The position numbers and the translations under genes were made by a program. From JBEKHT01 sp049511715 (GTDB lineage: Bacteria > Chloroflexota > Anaerolineae > Anaerolineales > RBG-16-64-43), in NCBI GenBank assembly GCA_049511715.1, contig JBEKXU010000007.1:104655-168654 (forward strand): 64,000 nt of DNA, given 5' to 3'. This document shows, in pieces, positions 62,303-64,000 of the stretch; positions within the stretch are counted from its first letter, which is position 1, and every line of letters starts with the position of its first letter. The notes under the pieces were generated by a model that saw only the letters and a program-made list of their open reading frames with translations, made no database searches and had not been told where the DNA came from.

Positions 62303-62713
62303 ATGCCAGAGCCGATCTTCAAGTCACACGAGCAAGTAATCTCCGATGCGATGAACGATCCCGCGTTCAAGAAGGCATACCTTTTGCTGGCCCCTCTTCA
62401 CCAAGTGATCCGAGAGATCGTGAACTTGAGGCACTTCAGAGGCCTCACTCAGGCCGAGCTTGCGAAGAAGACCGGAACGCACCAAAGCAGGATCTCGAAA
62501 ATAGAAACCGGCGAACATGACGTGCAAATAAGCACGCTGTCGGCAATAGCTTATGCCCTCGACGCAGACATTGAGATTCACATGGTCCCCCGCCTCACCG
62601 AGGAATTCTTCAATACTGTGCTGGAGGAAAGTGCCCTGCCCGAAACGCCGATCCCGATCGCAATAGCTCAGGACACGTCACGGATGGAGGAAGTGGCCTT
62701 CACGGTGTGCTAG
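62303..62713 (+). CDS. higA: HigA-like antitoxin, XRE-type HTH, with C-terminal tail
   Basis: 136 residues from the ATG at 62303. An N-terminal helical segment (MPEPIFKSHEQVISDAMNDP) precedes a Cro/C1-type HTH (LRHFRGLTQAELAKKTGTHQ; SRISKIETGEHDVQISTLS). After the domain ends near EIHMVPRL, about 40 more residues follow, rich in hydrophobic residues and ending FTVC. In toxin-antitoxin-chaperone systems such a tail is the chaperone-addiction region that makes the antitoxin depend on a SecB-like chaperone; that reading is inferred here. Confidence 0.85.
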   Translation: MPEPIFKSHEQVISDAMNDPAFKKAYLLLAPLHQVIREIVNLRHFRGLTQAELAKKTGTHQSRISKIETGEHDVQISTLSAIAYALDADIEIHMVPRLTEEFFNTVLEESALPETPIPIAIAQDTSRMEEVAFTVC

Positions 62714-62738
62714 TGGCGCACCCCTTCCCTAACGCAAA

Positions 62739-63611
62739 ATGAACCAACCGAAGCTAGCAAACCCTTCTGATTCAGTGGAAATCGACCTTCCGTTCAGGAT
62801 TCTTCGTACCTTCTTCTCGAAAATCAGAGTGCAGCGACCCGATACACCAATTGAGCAAGCGCCATTTGAACTGAGGGTCGAGGCCAACCTTCGGCCGCTC
62901 CAAGAACGTCACCAATACCAGCTAAGGTACCGTGTTCGTAGTGTCGATCCGAAATCGGCCCCTGTTAACACGGAACTCGAGGCAATCTCAGTCTTCGAGT
63001 ACTGCGGCGAGGGGGAGCCCATTCCCTCTTCCATTGCTCGTTTCGTGAACGAGCGTCTATTATTTGTGCTCGCAGCCATGACTTCGCAAATGGTTGGAAG
63101 TCTTACGGCTCAGATGGGCATCAGTCCAACTTGGATCCCAATACCGCTGGCATTTCGATTCACCGAGCCGTTGGTTCTCGGCGGTCAGTCTCCGGAGTCA
63201 TCCGAGGCCTCACTCAGGGAATATCAAGAGTCTATTCGCCGGGAATTGGTGATCGACCTGGCTGGCGAGAATCCCATACAAGTGACAACGGGGGCACAGG
63301 TCCCCAGGATTGACGTGTGGTTCCGCGTCGCCAACTTCGGTCTTCTCGATCTAGATCTGATTCATTTGGTTGCTGATGTTTGGTTTGGGCAGCCAACTAT
63401 CAAGCTAGCGCTGGACCTTCCTCAAAAGGTTTCTGCACGAAGTGAAATCACCGTCCGCCTCGAAGGATCACTAACCGAGGCGCAATCGAAACAGATCGCC
63501 TCATATGACCCTGACAAGAGCGGAGGAATCCATATATACTTAACGGCCATCGTCCAAACGCGAGGCGGGGAAGCAAAGGTTGAAAAGAATATTGAGCGTC
63601 GCAGATTCTAA
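62739..63611 (+). CDS. SecB-like chaperone with extra C-terminal beta domain
   Basis: 290 residues. Residues 15-150 follow the SecB pattern: FRILRTFFSKIRVQRPD, FELRVEANL, QYQLRYRVRSV, ELEAISVFEYCGEGE, and the helix-loop SLTAQMGISPTWIPIPLAF, compared with the LT...G..P..lPPinF end of SecB. Residues 165-290 are an additional beta-rich domain (RIDVWFRVANFGLLDLDLIH; KVSARSEITVRLEGSL), somewhat like LEA/WHy or Ig-like folds. Normal SecB has about 150-180 residues, so this is a two-domain form. It lies 25 bases after higA and is followed by the operon terminator. The SecB assignment is by eye and needs a profile search. Confidence 0.6.
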   Translation: MNQPKLANPSDSVEIDLPFRILRTFFSKIRVQRPDTPIEQAPFELRVEANLRPLQERHQYQLRYRVRSVDPKSAPVNTELEAISVFEYCGEGEPIPSSIARFVNERLLFVLAAMTSQMVGSLTAQMGISPTWIPIPLAFRFTEPLVLGGQSPESSEASLREYQESIRRELVIDLAGENPIQVTTGAQVPRIDVWFRVANFGLLDLDLIHLVADVWFGQPTIKLALDLPQKVSARSEITVRLEGSLTEAQSKQIASYDPDKSGGIHIYLTAIVQTRGGEAKVEKNIERRRF

Positions 63612-63638
63612 CGCCCTACGGTTAGCGCGGATGTGCGG

Positions 63639-63667
63639 CCGCCTTCTACGAAGAAGGCGGTTTTTTT
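63639..63667 (+). terminator. Intrinsic terminator of the higB-higA-chaperone operon
   Basis: Perfect 9-bp stem CCGCCTTCT/AGAAGGCGG (63639-63647 with 63652-63660), 4-base loop, then seven T residues. Confidence 0.93.
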
Positions 63668-63759
63668 CGGCAAGTGGATCCAGAAGGCGGCGTCGGCCGA
63701 GTCGCATGCCTTGCAAGGTTCTCTTGGGTGACGCAGCAAAGAATAGGCGACGCGTCAAG

Positions 63760-63903
63760 TCAAAGCGACGAGTCGAGCCCATGAGCCTGGTGCGCGGCTA
63801 GTAGGTCTGCGTCCAACATTTGCACGCAATGGGTCGTCATGACGACATCGGCGTGTCCCATGCGACGTTGCAGGCTCACTAGCCGGACTTTCGCTATTCG
63901 AGG
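63760..63903 (-). pseudogene. C-terminal remnant of a second tyrosine recombinase, inverted
   Basis: On the minus strand the last 42 residues (LVSLQRRMGHADVVMTTHCV onward to HGLDSSL) match the end of the intact recombinase at 61599 in 60-70% of positions. The catalytic Tyr is replaced by Cys (THCVQ against SHYVQ). Upstream of this block the frame has no recombinase similarity, so only the tail remains. It faces the first recombinase across the toxin operon. Confidence 0.75.
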
Positions 63904-64000
63904 TGAAAAATCAAGAAAGTGGCCGGAATTCTGCATCTTTTTCGCAAAGGTCTGCACCACAAGACTTCGCCTGGGCGCTTGTGATTTCCGGGGGCGGCTG

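Noticed and set aside
63991..64000. Possible attachment-site repeat: CCGGGGGCG near the window end matches the tRNA-Arg 3' end
   Set aside because: Only about 9 bases match and the window stops there; chance is likely in GC-rich DNA. It needs sequence beyond 64000.
1..64000. CRISPR array
   Set aside because: No series of identical repeats with regular unique spacers was seen; the only regular repeats are the IS21 end repeats, the MraZ boxes and the 66-bp stalk repeat.

Overview
The window (64 kb, GC-rich, roughly 60%) looks like chromosomal DNA of a free-living, peptidoglycan-containing Chloroflexota bacterium. This rests on Thr/Pro-rich linkers in secreted proteins, paired LysM/M23-like lipoproteins, a two-domain ThyX, FakA beside two DegV genes, and a full division/cell-wall (dcw) cluster. 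Class-level placement cannot be settled from sequence reading alone.

Layout. 1-2205: right part of an IS21-family element (istA, istB, tandem end repeats) whose right end runs into the start of hemW. 2199-5993: hemW, a polyprenyl diphosphate synthase/type 2 IPP isomerase pair and acpP; the isomerase and acpP have well-formed divergent promoters. 6101-15235: a leftward operon nusA-ylxR-infB-rbfA-nrnA-truB-ribF-thyX behind a clear promoter. 15888-19675: osmC-like, scpA, mutL and a coiled-coil protein. 20482-27449: leftward asp23-fakA-degV-degV-recG-coaD, with rpmB divergent. 27792-29447: about 1.6 kb with no recognisable gene. 29448-32543: two paralogous lipoproteins. 32838-33326: RNase P RNA. 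33434-51507: the dcw cluster mraZ-rsmH-ftsL-ftsI-murF-mraY-X-murD-ftsW-murG-cvpA-like-murC-murB-ddl-ftsQ-ftsA-ftsZ, with short or overlapping junctions, no murE, and a promoter overlaid by helically phased MraZ-type boxes. 51867-60133: a NarL-type two-component system, DoxX, a PLP desulfhydrase/deaminase, two FemAB ligases, a membrane-anchored protein and a PpiC-type lipoprotein foldase. 60256-60593: three tRNA genes (Ser, Ser, Arg).

60600-63960 is an accessory island directly after tRNA-Arg. It starts with a tyrosine recombinase whose strong ribosome-binding site and GTG start lie in a different frame from the catalytic part. A three-gene operon follows, with one promoter, a palindromic operator and one intrinsic terminator: a HigB-like toxin, a HigA-like antitoxin with a C-terminal tail, and a 290-residue protein whose first half resembles SecB while its second half is an extra beta-rich domain. 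An inverted C-terminal remnant of a related recombinase follows. The operon looks like a toxin-antitoxin-chaperone (TAC) system with an unusual two-domain chaperone, and is the most interesting feature of the window.

Links between genes: RibF makes the FAD that ThyX needs and is directly upstream of it. CoaD (CoA), AcpP and the FakA/DegV genes belong to acyl-group metabolism. FemAB ligases act on precursors made by the dcw enzymes. YlxR homologues have been linked to RNase P, whose RNA gene is also present.
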